A stretch of DNA of 64,000 bases from positions 124,001-188,000 of the forward strand of contig NZ_MSSM01000005.1 in the NCBI RefSeq assembly GCF_004123795.1, in the 5' to 3' direction. Shown piece by piece: positions 55,934 through 64,000 of this stretch (within the stretch, counting starts at the first letter, position 1; every line of letters begins with the position of its first letter). Origin of the DNA: Lacticaseibacillus chiayiensis (lineage in GTDB: Bacteria > Bacillota > Bacilli > Lactobacillales > Lactobacillaceae). The notes under the pieces were generated by a model. It was not told where the DNA came from, searched no databases, and was given only the letters and a program-made list of their open reading frames with translations. The position numbers and the translations under genes are program-made.

Positions 55934-58162
55934 ATGTTATGTGAAAACTGTCATAAGAATCCAGCCACTATTCATCTTTCAACCGTTGTTAACGGGACGC
56001 GGCAGGAGATCAACCTCTGCCAAAACTGTTATCAATTACTCAAGAAACAAGCAGGAGGAAATATGAATCCAACAAATGCAAGTGATCCGTTTGGGTTCGG
56101 GAGCTTAGATGATATCTTCCGTGCGATGAATCAGGGAATGGATCGGCCGCAACAGCCTAACGCGCAGATTCCGCCTACCCAGGCAGGTCGCGGCGGCAAT
56201 GGTAACAACGGCCGCAATGGCAATGGTAGTAAGGGATTGCTGGGTCAATTCGGTGTTGATCTGACCGAACAGGCACGCAAAGGCCAGATTGATCCGGTTA
56301 TCGGCCGCGACAAAGAAATTTCGCGGGTGATCGAAATCCTGAATCGCAGGACGAAGAATAACCCGGTTCTGATCGGTGAAGCCGGTGTCGGTAAAACCGC
56401 TGTCGTCGAAGGCTTGGCTTTGAAAATTGCCAATGGTGACGTACCGGCCAAGTTACAGGATCGTCACGTCATTCGTCTCGATGTCGTTTCCCTTGTTCAA
56501 GGAACTGGTATTCGTGGTCAATTTGAGCAGCGGATGCAACAATTAATCGATGAACTCAAACAAAATAAGAACATTATCCTATTTATCGATGAAATTCACG
56601 AAATTGTCGGTGCCGGCAATGCTGAAGGCGGTATGGATGCTGGCAACGTTTTGAAGCCTGCTCTTGCTCGTGGCGAGTTACAACTGGTCGGTGCAACCAC
56701 CAGCAACGAATACCGCCAAATCGAAAAAGATTCCGCGCTTGCTCGGCGCTTGCAGCCAGTTATGGTTGAAGAACCTAGCGTTGCCGAAACCATTAAGATT
56801 CTAAAAGGCTTGCAGCCGCGCTATCAAGACTTCCATCACGTTAAGTACACAGAAGCCGCGATTGAAGCTGCAGCAACGCTCAGCAACCGCTACATTCAGG
56901 ATCGCTTCTTGCCCGACAAGGCCATTGACCTGTTGGATGAAGCGGGGTCGCGCAAGAACCTGACAATTGCAACTGTTGATCCTGAAACGATTAAAACCAA
57001 GATTGCAGATGCCGAAAACCAAAAGCAGGCAGCGTTGAAGCAGGAAGATTACGAAAAAGCCGCCTTCTATCGCGATCAAGTCACGAAACTAGAAGACTTG
57101 GCCAAGAAACAATCGAACCTTCCGGAAAATGAAGTCCCAACAGTCACCGAAAAGGACATGGAAAAAATTGTCGAAGAAAAGACCAACATTCCTGTCGGTG
57201 AATTGAAGGCACAAGAACAGGCGCAGTTGAAGAACCTTGCCAGTGATCTTGAAAAACATGTCATCGGCCAAAATGAAGCGGTTGACAAGGTTGCGCGAGC
57301 CATTCGGCGTAACCGGATAGGCTTCAACAAGACGGGGCGGCCAATCGGTTCCTTCCTCTTCGTTGGACCTACCGGCGTCGGTAAAACCGAGCTGGCCAAG
57401 CAACTTGCCAAAGAACTGTTCGGTTCGGAAGATGCCATGATTCGGTTTGACATGTCGGAGTATATGGAGAAATTCAGCGTCTCCAAGCTGATCGGGTCAC
57501 CGCCAGGCTATGTCGGCTATGAGGAAGCCGGGCAGCTAACCGAAAAAGTTCGCAGGAATCCTTATAGCCTGATCCTGTTAGATGAAATTGAAAAAGCCCA
57601 TCCTGATGTCATGAACATGTTCCTGCAGATTCTTGATGATGGTCGGCTGACAGATTCGCAGGGTCGCACCGTTTCATTTAAGGATACCATCATCATCATG
57701 ACGTCTAACGCCGGATCAACCGATGCCGAAGCAAATGTTGGATTTGGCGCCACCTTAAGCGGTAAGACGCACAGTGTCCTGGATCAGCTTGGCAATTACT
57801 TCAAGCCGGAATTTCTCAACCGTTTTGACGATATTGTCGAATTCAAGCCATTATCCAAAGATGACTTGTTGAAGATCGTCTCCTTGATGATCACTGACAC
57901 CAATAACAATCTCAAGAGTCAGGGTCTGACGATTCATGTCACCGATCCGGTCAAAGAGAAACTGGTCAGTCTGGGTTATAATCCCTCAATGGGTGCCCGA
58001 CCGTTACGACGGGTTATCCAGGAACAGATTGAAGATCGCGTTGCCGACTTCTACCTGGATCATCCGAATGCCAAGGAACTTGAGGCACGCATCAGCAATG
58101 GTGAAATTACGGTTGGTGAACCAGCCAAAGCCGAAACAGCTTCAAAAACCAGTAAAAAGTAA
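55934..58162 (+). CDS. clpE: ATP-dependent Clp protease ATP-binding subunit ClpE
   Basis: A 742-residue class I Clp/Hsp100 ATPase. The N-terminal zinc finger C3-x2-C6...C29-x2-C32 distinguishes ClpE from ClpC. A glycine/asparagine linker leads to AAA-1 (GEAGVGKT), a UVR-type segment ([13 protein letters not shown]) and AAA-2 ([18 protein letters not shown]). ATG 55934 follows AGGAAGG; upstream in-frame starts would place the promoter and CtsR box inside the gene. It unfolds damaged proteins for ClpP. Confidence 0.96.
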   Translation: MLCENCHKNPATIHLSTVVNGTRQEINLCQNCYQLLKKQAGGNMNPTNASDPFGFGSLDDIFRAMNQGMDRPQQPNAQIPPTQAGRGGNGNNGRNGNGSKGLLGQFGVDLTEQARKGQIDPVIGRDKEISRVIEILNRRTKNNPVLIGEAGVGKTAVVEGLALKIANGDVPAKLQDRHVIRLDVVSLVQGTGIRGQFEQRMQQLIDELKQNKNIILFIDEIHEIVGAGNAEGGMDAGNVLKPALARGELQLVGATTSNEYRQIEKDSALARRLQPVMVEEPSVAETIKILKGLQPRYQDFHHVKYTEAAIEAAATLSNRYIQDRFLPDKAIDLLDEAGSRKNLTIATVDPETIKTKIADAENQKQAALKQEDYEKAAFYRDQVTKLEDLAKKQSNLPENEVPTVTEKDMEKIVEEKTNIPVGELKAQEQAQLKNLASDLEKHVIGQNEAVDKVARAIRRNRIGFNKTGRPIGSFLFVGPTGVGKTELAKQLAKELFGSEDAMIRFDMSEYMEKFSVSKLIGSPPGYVGYEEAGQLTEKVRRNPYSLILLDEIEKAHPDVMNMFLQILDDGRLTDSQGRTVSFKDTIIIMTSNAGSTDAEANVGFGATLSGKTHSVLDQLGNYFKPEFLNRFDDIVEFKPLSKDDLLKIVSLMITDTNNNLKSQGLTIHVTDPVKEKLVSLGYNPSMGARPLRRVIQEQIEDRVADFYLDHPNAKELEARISNGEITVGEPAKAETASKTSKK

Positions 58163-58215
58163 CAACGATCAGTCATCACCTGATCGTAGCGATTAGAACG
58201 AATGATGCAAAAAAA

Positions 58216-58248
58216 GAAAGCCTGCGGACAAACTGTTCGCAGGCTTTC
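58216..58248. terminator. Terminator after clpE
   Basis: A 15-position stem (58216-58230 with 58234-58248) around a 3-nt loop, with a run of As on the left. The right-hand T tract is short. A smaller hairpin (58165-58187) directly follows the clpE stop. Confidence 0.7.
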
Positions 58249-58323
58249 GATTGTACATAATATTATTTTTTCTTAAATTGTTTTATAATAAAACCGGTAG
58301 CAAGAGAAATGGAGGGCCTGACC

Positions 58324-58617
58324 ATGCGACTAATTAATGTCACCAACAGCTTTAGAAATTTGGTAAGCCAACAACTAAGCGGTACTGATGCCCGACTTGT
58401 CAAAGTCTTTTCACTCGGTCAAACCACCGTTGTTTATACAGAAGCACCTGCGCACATCGAGATATTGTTTACCAACGAACGCCGCAACATTCAGCGTGAA
58501 GAAATTGCTTACACGCTTGATCGGCTGCTCAAAAAGTCCGTTGACGATGTTTCGCCAATCATGGGACACCACTTGGCTGAAATTACGATCCCTAAGTTAG
58601 AGCGTCAGGCTGAATAA
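58324..58617 (+). CDS. DUF1827 family protein
   Basis: A 97-residue soluble protein beginning MRLINVTNSFRNLV, matching the lactobacillal/enterococcal DUF1827 family. ATG 58324 lies eight bases after GGAGG; an ATG at 58309 overlaps that site. It follows clpE. The function is unknown. Confidence 0.8.
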   Translation: MRLINVTNSFRNLVSQQLSGTDARLVKVFSLGQTTVVYTEAPAHIEILFTNERRNIQREEIAYTLDRLLKKSVDDVSPIMGHHLAEITIPKLERQAE

Positions 58618-58706
58618 ATGCGGCCCTTTGTTCTTTCGTTAGGCGATCAAATGATGTTTCGTAACGGCTATTGTGTATAGGCAAAAAGGCGCCTCAAAAT
58701 CCAGGA

Positions 58707-58738
58707 ACAAAAAAAGCGGCTGTTGCCGTTTTTTTTGT
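58707..58738. terminator. Bidirectional terminator between the DUF1827 gene and prfC
   Basis: A 14-position stem made of CGGC/GCCG with seven A-T pairs outside (58707-58720 with 58725-58738) and a 4-nt loop. It ends nine bases before the prfC stop codon. Confidence 0.85.
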
Positions 58739-58746
58739 TGCCAATA

Positions 58747-60321
58747 CTAAAGTTTAGCCGTCAATTTTACATCCGGATACTTATCTGCAAACCAGCGCTC
58801 GGCGTATTGATTTTCAAATAAGAATAATGGATCACCGTGAACATCCTGTACCAGCAGGTTGCGCGAACTACTCATTTTTTCGTCCATCTGTTCCGGATCA
58901 ATCCAGCGGGCAATGCGCGAGCCGATCGGGGTCATCACGACTTCGGAGTGATACTCATGCAACATTCGAAACTGGAAAACTTCAAACTGCAGTTGTCCAA
59001 CCGCACCGAGAATGTAGTCATTCGTATGATAAGTTTTATAGAGTTGGACCGCCCCTTCTTGGACCAGCTGCTGCATGCCCTTGTGAAACGACTTTTGTTT
59101 CATAACATTTTTAGGGGTGACGCGCACGAAGATTTCTGGCGTAAACTGTGGCAACTTCTCAAATTGAATCGGCGTTTTTCCTTGATAGATGGTATCGCCA
59201 ATCTGAAAATTACCAGTGTCATACAAGCCGACAATATCTCCGGCAACCGCAGTGGAAACGGTTTCGCGGCTGTCAGCCATGAACTCGGTAGAATTATTCA
59301 ACCGCATCGTTTTACCGGTCCGATGCAAAACAACATCCATACCGCGATCAAATTCGCCGGAAACAATTCGCACAAAAGCAATCCGGTCACGATGAGCTGG
59401 ATTCATATTGGCTTGAATCTTAAAGACGAAAGCCGAGAACTCGGGATTTGTCGGCATGACTTCATTGCCTTGCTCGGTCTTTTTAGGACCCGGTTCAGGT
59501 GCATATTTAACAAAGCTGTTCAGGAAAGTTTCTACGCCAAAGTTAGTCAATGCTGACCCAAAGAAAACCGGCGTCTGATTACCAGCCATGATTTTCTTGA
59601 GGCTAAATTGATTGCCAGCATCGTTTAACAGCTCGATGTCTTCCATTGTTTGTGTATAAATCGAATCCTGAGTCAACGGTTCACTGGCAGCCAGCTCACC
59701 TTTATCATTAAGCGGTAAAAAGCGATCGGCACCTTCCCGTCGATACAATTCGATTCGGTTATTTACCCGATCGTACAGCCCCTTCAAGCCTTTGCCCATC
59801 CCAATCGGCCAATTCATCGCATAACCTTCAATGCCCAGCAGATCTTCTAACTCAGCAATTAAGTCCAGTGGCTCACGCCCGTCACGATCCAATTTATTCA
59901 TGAAAGTAAAAATTGGAATGCCACGTTGCTTGACAACTTTAAACAGTTTTTTCGTTTGGGCTTCAATCCCTTTCGCTGAATCAATCACCATCACAGCAGC
60001 ATCAACAGCCATCAGCGTCCGATACGTGTCTTCGGAAAAGTCCTCATGCCCAGGTGTATCCAAAATGTTAATCCGCTTGCCTTGATAATTAAATTGCATT
60101 ACCGAGCTTGTGACTGAAATGCCACGTTTCTTTTCGATTTCCATCCAATCTGATTTGGCAAAATGTCCGGACTTTCGGCCTTTAACCGTCCCCGCTTCAC
60201 GGATGACGCCACCAAACAGCAATAACTGTTCAGTAATCGTGGTCTTCCCGGCATCAGGGTGAGAAATAATCGCAAACGTCCGCCGTTTTGCGACTTCTTG
60301 TGCTAATTCCTGTGGTTTCAT
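58747..60321 (-). CDS. prfC: Peptide chain release factor 3
   Basis: RF3 is the GTPase that recycles RF1 and RF2. The 524-residue protein has the G1 loop [25 protein letters not shown], and MNKLDRDG (NKxD). AAGGA precedes the ATG. It follows the CNNM/CorC gene by 66 bases on the same strand. Confidence 0.96.
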   Translation of the reverse strand: MKPQELAQEVAKRRTFAIISHPDAGKTTITEQLLLFGGVIREAGTVKGRKSGHFAKSDWMEIEKKRGISVTSSVMQFNYQGKRINILDTPGHEDFSEDTYRTLMAVDAAVMVIDSAKGIEAQTKKLFKVVKQRGIPIFTFMNKLDRDGREPLDLIAELEDLLGIEGYAMNWPIGMGKGLKGLYDRVNNRIELYRREGADRFLPLNDKGELAASEPLTQDSIYTQTMEDIELLNDAGNQFSLKKIMAGNQTPVFFGSALTNFGVETFLNSFVKYAPEPGPKKTEQGNEVMPTNPEFSAFVFKIQANMNPAHRDRIAFVRIVSGEFDRGMDVVLHRTGKTMRLNNSTEFMADSRETVSTAVAGDIVGLYDTGNFQIGDTIYQGKTPIQFEKLPQFTPEIFVRVTPKNVMKQKSFHKGMQQLVQEGAVQLYKTYHTNDYILGAVGQLQFEVFQFRMLHEYHSEVVMTPIGSRIARWIDPEQMDEKMSSSRNLLVQDVHGDPLFLFENQYAERWFADKYPDVKLTAKL

Positions 60322-60387
60322 TATCTGATTCCTTCCAAAGTGTTCAAAGTTACTGCCAGTACCTGCTCCAAGTCATTTTGAGCCGCA

Positions 60388-61746
60388 CTAGCTATCGGTC
60401 TCCTTGGACGATACCTCTTTCGATGCCTCTAAAGTCGGCACATCACTTAAATGAATATGAACGTTGACGAGCCGTGACCCTTCCACTTTACCGGTCGACA
60501 ACACGACGCCCGGTGCTAGCTCAAGCTTTTCGCTATGATGCGTCGATGGAATCGCGCCAAGCTGCGTCAACACATAGCCGGCAATCGTATCAACATCCGG
60601 TACATCCAGACTGGTTTTGAATAAATCATTGAACTCAGAAATCGGCATCCGCCCGGAAACCACATAGTCAAATTCCGTTTGTTTGGTATAGAGCTGTTCC
60701 GCTTGATCCGATTCATCATCAATATCGCCAACAATTTCTTCAAGTAAATCTTCAATCGTGACGATGCCGACAACAACGCCATACTCGTCCAAAAGAATAG
60801 CGATTTGCTGTTGACGGGTTTGCATTTCCTTCAACAATGCATCTACGGTAATGGTTTCCGGTACAAACACCGGTTCCGTCATCACCGATTCGATTTTAAC
60901 ATGTTCAAATCCAACTCGCCGTGCCTCTTTGAGTAAGTTCTTGATATGGACAATTCCGATGACATGGTCCTTGTCCTCTTCGTAAACGGGGATTCGTGAG
61001 TAAATATTATTTAAAATAGCGTCGATCGCTTTTTGATCAGGCTCTTCGGCATCGATCATGAAGGCATCTGTTCGCGGCACCATCACTTCACGCGCCATGG
61101 TGTCTGACAACGAGATGATTCCTTCAAACATTTGATATTCATCAGGATCAATGGCACCGGCATTCCTGCCATTTTCAATCATGGCAACCATTTCTTCCCG
61201 CGTGACAGACTCGCCTTGGTGATTAAATTCCATTGGGGTCAGCTTCATCAAAAGTTGGGTTGATGCCGATAAAAGCCAGACAAACGGGCGCATTAACGCC
61301 GCTAGCCAACTAATTGGGGTCACACTCATCTTGGCCACTCGTTCTGCCTTTTGAAGCGCCACTTGCTTGGGATAAAGCTCACCGAAGACAAGCGAAAAAT
61401 ACGATAAAATCAACGTGACTAAAATAACTGCTGCTTCATGGGCAAAGGACCAATGGCCAAAAATCGGGGCAATCCGATCCGCCAATGTGGTTGCAGCTGA
61501 AGCCGACGCAAAAAATCCGGCAAAGGTAATGCCGACTTGAATCGTCGCCAGAAACCGGCTGGAGTCCTTCATGATGGCAACTAACTTAGCTGCTTTTCGA
61601 TCACCCTTGTCTGCCTGTGTTTGCATCCGGGTACGTGAGCTTGAAACGACCGCAATTTCTGCGGCAGCGAATCCTGCATTAATTAAAGTCAAAAAGATAA
61701 TGAGGATTAACTGTCCCCATATCTGACCGTCTGGGTCACTGCCCAT
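60388..61746 (-). CDS. CNNM/CorC family transporter-associated protein (DUF21-CBS)
   Basis: A 452-residue membrane protein. The N-terminal DUF21 domain has ~4 hydrophobic segments (~10-30, 60-85, 95-120, 135-155), followed by paired CBS domains (VPRTDAFMID..., IAILLDEYGVVVGIVT) and a C-terminal CorC/HlyC domain. Such proteins act in Mg2+ or divalent metal efflux; 'hemolysin' labels for this family are misleading. Confidence 0.9.
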   Translation of the reverse strand: MGSDPDGQIWGQLILIIFLTLINAGFAAAEIAVVSSSRTRMQTQADKGDRKAAKLVAIMKDSSRFLATIQVGITFAGFFASASAATTLADRIAPIFGHWSFAHEAAVILVTLILSYFSLVFGELYPKQVALQKAERVAKMSVTPISWLAALMRPFVWLLSASTQLLMKLTPMEFNHQGESVTREEMVAMIENGRNAGAIDPDEYQMFEGIISLSDTMAREVMVPRTDAFMIDAEEPDQKAIDAILNNIYSRIPVYEEDKDHVIGIVHIKNLLKEARRVGFEHVKIESVMTEPVFVPETITVDALLKEMQTRQQQIAILLDEYGVVVGIVTIEDLLEEIVGDIDDESDQAEQLYTKQTEFDYVVSGRMPISEFNDLFKTSLDVPDVDTIAGYVLTQLGAIPSTHHSEKLELAPGVVLSTGKVEGSRLVNVHIHLSDVPTLEASKEVSSKETDS

Positions 61747-61766
61747 TCAAAAACACAACCTTTCGT

Positions 61767-61791
61767 AAAAAAAACGGGGACTCATCCCCGT
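61767..61791 (-). terminator. Terminator of the AI-2E family gene
   Basis: A 7-bp GC-rich stem (61774-61780 with 61785-61791) with a 4-nt loop and eight Ts on the minus strand, ~28 bases after the stop codon. Confidence 0.85.
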
Positions 61792-61819
61792 AGCTCTATC
61801 ACTTCAGTATAGCAAGTCC

Positions 61820-62998
61820 TTATTTCTTTTTCAATTCTGAATCAGACTGGACCCCGTCCTGTGCAGTCGGCTCCGGCAGTTCTCGCTCATCATCAGAATC
61901 TTCGTCATCCTTATGTGCTTGATGGAACCGATATAATTCGTATAAGTAAGTAATGACGGTTTTGATCACGGCATAAGTCGGCACCGCCAAAATGGTGCCC
62001 ATTAGCCCCCATAAATTGCCTGCCACCATCAGCAAAATGATGATCGTCAACGGATGAATATCCAAAGACCGGCCGATGACGTTAGGATAAATGAAGTTCC
62101 CGTCAGTCATCTGAATAATGACCACTACCAAGACAACCAGCAAGACTTTGGTCCATCCCTGGGTTGCTGCAATGACCAATGCTGGGGCAATACCGATATA
62201 CGGTCCCAAATAAGGAATGATCGTAACCAAACCGGCAATAAAGCCTAGCAGATAAGCGTAAGGCATACCAATAATCAAATAGCCGATAAACGTAAAGGTT
62301 CCAACGAACAAACACTCAATTGCCTGACCGCCGATATAATGCGACAATGTGGCATTCAAGCGCGTGAAGACTGTTGCAACCTCATCATGATAACGCCGGG
62401 GCAATAGCCGCTGAATACTTGGTACGAAGTTTTCGCCATCTTTGAGGAAGTAAAAAAGCATGACCGGAATCGTAATAATGCTGATGACGATGCTTGCCAA
62501 GGAGCCAATCATACCTGGCAATCCACTTGAAAAGCTGCCTAATACCTGGCTCAACAACTTGCTCGGCGATATTTGTAAACTGGCAACATACTTGCCAATA
62601 TTAAGCCGCTGATACCAAGTGTAATGTGAAGCCTTGCCGATAAAGGAACGCAGCCCTTTTAAGAAATCCGGAATATTAGTGATGAATTGCGTGACCTGGT
62701 AAATCAGATTCGGCAAGACCGCCATGATAATTAAGCCAATGGCACCAATGACGACTAGGAAAATCAAAAGAATCGAAATATTGCGGCTAATGTGTAGCCG
62801 CTGCAACAGCTTGACAATCGGATTAAACAAATAGAACAAAAATCCGGCCGACAGAATCGGAATCAGCAACGTTGAAAAGAATGTTGCAACCGGCGCAAAT
62901 AAGAAAGAGACCTGGGTTAAGCCGATTACCACGAAAATCAGGACCAACAACTCGACTGACCAGAACATTAATTTTGAATGGCGTAACTTATCAAACAT
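61820..62998 (-). CDS. AI-2E family (PerM/YtvI-like) membrane permease
   Basis: A 392-residue protein with about eight hydrophobic segments: a pair near the N-terminus, an extended amphipathic region (~120-180), then a cluster with IPYLGPYIGIAPALV, a family hallmark, and a charged tail. The AI-2 export role is only proven for a distant E. coli member; Na+/H+ exchange is known for others. ATG 62998 follows GGGGAGG. Confidence 0.88.
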   Translation of the reverse strand: MFDKLRHSKLMFWSVELLVLIFVVIGLTQVSFLFAPVATFFSTLLIPILSAGFLFYLFNPIVKLLQRLHISRNISILLIFLVVIGAIGLIIMAVLPNLIYQVTQFITNIPDFLKGLRSFIGKASHYTWYQRLNIGKYVASLQISPSKLLSQVLGSFSSGLPGMIGSLASIVISIITIPVMLFYFLKDGENFVPSIQRLLPRRYHDEVATVFTRLNATLSHYIGGQAIECLFVGTFTFIGYLIIGMPYAYLLGFIAGLVTIIPYLGPYIGIAPALVIAATQGWTKVLLVVLVVVIIQMTDGNFIYPNVIGRSLDIHPLTIIILLMVAGNLWGLMGTILAVPTYAVIKTVITYLYELYRFHQAHKDDEDSDDERELPEPTAQDGVQSDSELKKK

Positions 62999-63027
62999 AA
63001 TCGGCCTCCCCAACTTCTTCTCGCTAG

Positions 63028-63036
63028 TGTTATAAT
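63028..63036 (+). promoter_or_regulatory. Extended -10 promoter of the GNAT gene
   Basis: TGTTATAAT is a consensus extended -10, ~40 bases before the TTG start. Confidence 0.5.
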
Positions 63037-63074
63037 AGCAAACAATTTCCCAAAACGGAAAGAAGGTTCGCACT

Positions 63075-63509
63075 TTGGAAGTAAAGACAACAACTGCTTT
63101 AGATTCACCAATTCATCAAGACAGCATTCAGATCCGGACACATGTTTTCGTCAAGGAACAGCACGTCCCGGCAGATCTGGAAGTCGACAAGGATGAAGGG
63201 AAAGCCACCTATTTTGTCCTTTATGACGCTGGCTTGCCTGTTGCCACTGCCCGGATTTTACCGGAAGCAAACGGCTATCATGTCCAACGCGTTGCCGTGG
63301 AAAAGATCTACCGCAAGCATGGCCTTGGCAAAATGGTGCTAACCGCCATTATCAAGTACGCCCGGCAGCACCACGTGTCTTTTTTAAAACTTGGTGCCCA
63401 GATTCAGGCAGTCGGTTTTTATAAAACTTTAGGGTTTCAATTAACGAACCGACCGGAGTTCCTGGATGCCGGCATTCGCCATCGTGAAATGATGCTGAAA
63501 TTAGACTAA
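63075..63509 (+). CDS. GNAT family N-acetyltransferase
   Basis: A 144-residue acetyltransferase of the ElaA/YjcF-like kind (RTHVFVKEQHVP near residue 21). The acetyl-CoA loop is RKHGLGKMVL (~80-89), with QAVGFYKTLGF later. The start is TTG 63075, eight bases after AAGAAGG. It is divergent from the AI-2E gene. The substrate is unknown. Confidence 0.88.
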   Translation: MEVKTTTALDSPIHQDSIQIRTHVFVKEQHVPADLEVDKDEGKATYFVLYDAGLPVATARILPEANGYHVQRVAVEKIYRKHGLGKMVLTAIIKYARQHHVSFLKLGAQIQAVGFYKTLGFQLTNRPEFLDAGIRHREMMLKLD

Positions 63510-63593
63510 ACGGTGCTTTAGGTTAGTCCGATTAAACCATTCAAATTTGAAAAAAATATGCTTCTAATTTGAATTTATTAGAAGACCATCATT

Positions 63594-63622
63594 GCAAGCA
63601 GGCCATGCCTCGCTTGCTTTTT
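63594..63622 (+). terminator. Terminator after the GNAT gene
   Basis: Stem GCAAGC-AGGC / GCCT-GCTTGC with a one-base bulge, then TTTTTATT. It overlaps the stop of the convergent partial gene. Confidence 0.7.
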
Positions 63623-64000
63623 ATTCATATTCGTCCACACCGGTCAACTGCTCCGGATCAATATAAAGACGATAAGCCACCGTTTTAACGACCTCACCAT
63701 CAAGCAGATAACTTTCCAGATAATACGGGTGATCCGTCTGACCTAAACGTTCGGGCAGCGGGTATCCTGCCTGTTCGATGATCTGTAAGCCTTTGTTAAA
63801 GCTGGTAGCAAGCGGCAATTCTTTTGCCAAAACCTGACTAGCCGGTTGCTTCACTTGTCCTGCCGTCGCCGCTGGCAGTTGGAAGCATTCATAAGCTTTT
63901 GGTACATCTGTCCCCACTGGCAATAAGCTGCCGATCCAGTACAGAAAAGTATCATACGGTGAAAAGATCACCATTGCTGTTCGATTAGGCGTTTCAGCCA
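63621..64000 (-). CDS. GyrI-like small-molecule-binding protein (5' end beyond window)
   Basis: The frame is open to the right edge. The ATG at 63974 has no ribosome binding site and the sequence before it (ETPNRTA) continues the fold, so the true start is probably outside. The visible part, with YWIGSLLPVG, YECFQLPAA and a final LESYL...YRLYIDPEQ, resembles a GyrI-like effector-binding domain. Whether a DNA-binding domain precedes it is unknown. Confidence 0.6.
   Translation of the reverse strand, partial: AETPNRTAMVIFSPYDTFLYWIGSLLPVGTDVPKAYECFQLPAATAGQVKQPASQVLAKELPLATSFNKGLQIIEQAGYPLPERLGQTDHPYYLESYLLDGEVVKTVAYRLYIDPEQLTGVDEYE

Noticed and set aside
58837-59556. 239-codon open frame on the plus strand
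   Set aside because: Entirely antisense to prfC, with no ribosome binding site or recognisable protein pattern; a shadow frame.
60388-61746. Hemolysin
   Set aside because: DUF21-CBS-CorC proteins are metal-homeostasis proteins; the toxin label comes from an old annotation.

Overview
The window is chromosomal DNA from a low-to-mid GC Gram-positive lactic acid bacterium, most probably the Lacticaseibacillus (L. casei / paracasei / rhamnosus) group. This is inferred from the protein sequences, the Bacillus-like gene order, the strong GGAGG ribosome binding sites, a T-box, a TPP riboswitch, a CtsR box, and CopY, MecA, Spx and HPr. No prophage, insertion sequence, CRISPR array or rRNA operon was found. 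Most of the window is core housekeeping DNA and most genes lie on the minus strand.

Layout. 1-4.75 kb: a large, modular, membrane-anchored surface protein cut by the left edge, with an Mga-type regulator upstream. 5-9.9 kb: murC, sftA, ytpR and a ytpP-type thioredoxin, the order seen in Bacillus. 10-12 kb: a small membrane protein, trmB and a YtmP-type kinase. 12-17 kb: ecsB and ecsA, divergent from hit and a YtxH protein, then prsA and yhaM. 17.2-21.1 kb: a YheA/YlbF protein with a class A PBP, an RluA synthase and argR. 21-23.2 kb: argS under a T-box, with a tRNA-Gly(CCC) just upstream. 23.3-26.8 kb: a HicB-like protein with a mini membrane protein, then pyrD coupled to a membrane-type GDPD. 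26.9-29.7 kb: mecA, spx and an MBL hydrolase. 29.7-35.2 kb: a small ABM-like protein and a Bce-type peptide-sensing/resistance module (ABC transporter plus two-component system). 35.3-38.8 kb: nrdG without nrdD, and the copY-copB copper operon. 38.9-50.5 kb: an 11-gene purine operon (purE K C S Q L F M N H D). 50.8-53.1 kb: thiT with a TPP riboswitch and a sugar MFS transporter. 53.4-55.7 kb: ptsHI and a 63-residue protein. 55.8-60.3 kb: clpE under CtsR, a DUF1827 protein and prfC. 60.4-64 kb: a CNNM/CorC protein, an AI-2E family permease, a GNAT acetyltransferase and a GyrI-like protein cut by the right edge.

Themes. Envelope functions recur: MurC, PBP, PrsA, EcsAB, the Bce module and the surface protein. 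So do proteostasis (MecA, Spx, ClpE, PrsA) and nucleotide synthesis (pur, pyrD, nrdG).

Most unusual features. (i) A palindromic element of about 120 bp occurs as three tandem 124-bp copies between spx and mecA, and again as an inverted copy plus a decayed copy between purH and purD. (ii) A surface protein built from modules of about 320 residues sits beside an Mga-type regulator. (iii) argR lies in the transcription path of a T-box-controlled argS. (iv) CopY lacks the last cysteine of its metal-binding motif. Starts were moved from the longest possible frame to the codon with a proper ribosome binding site wherever the sequence allowed.
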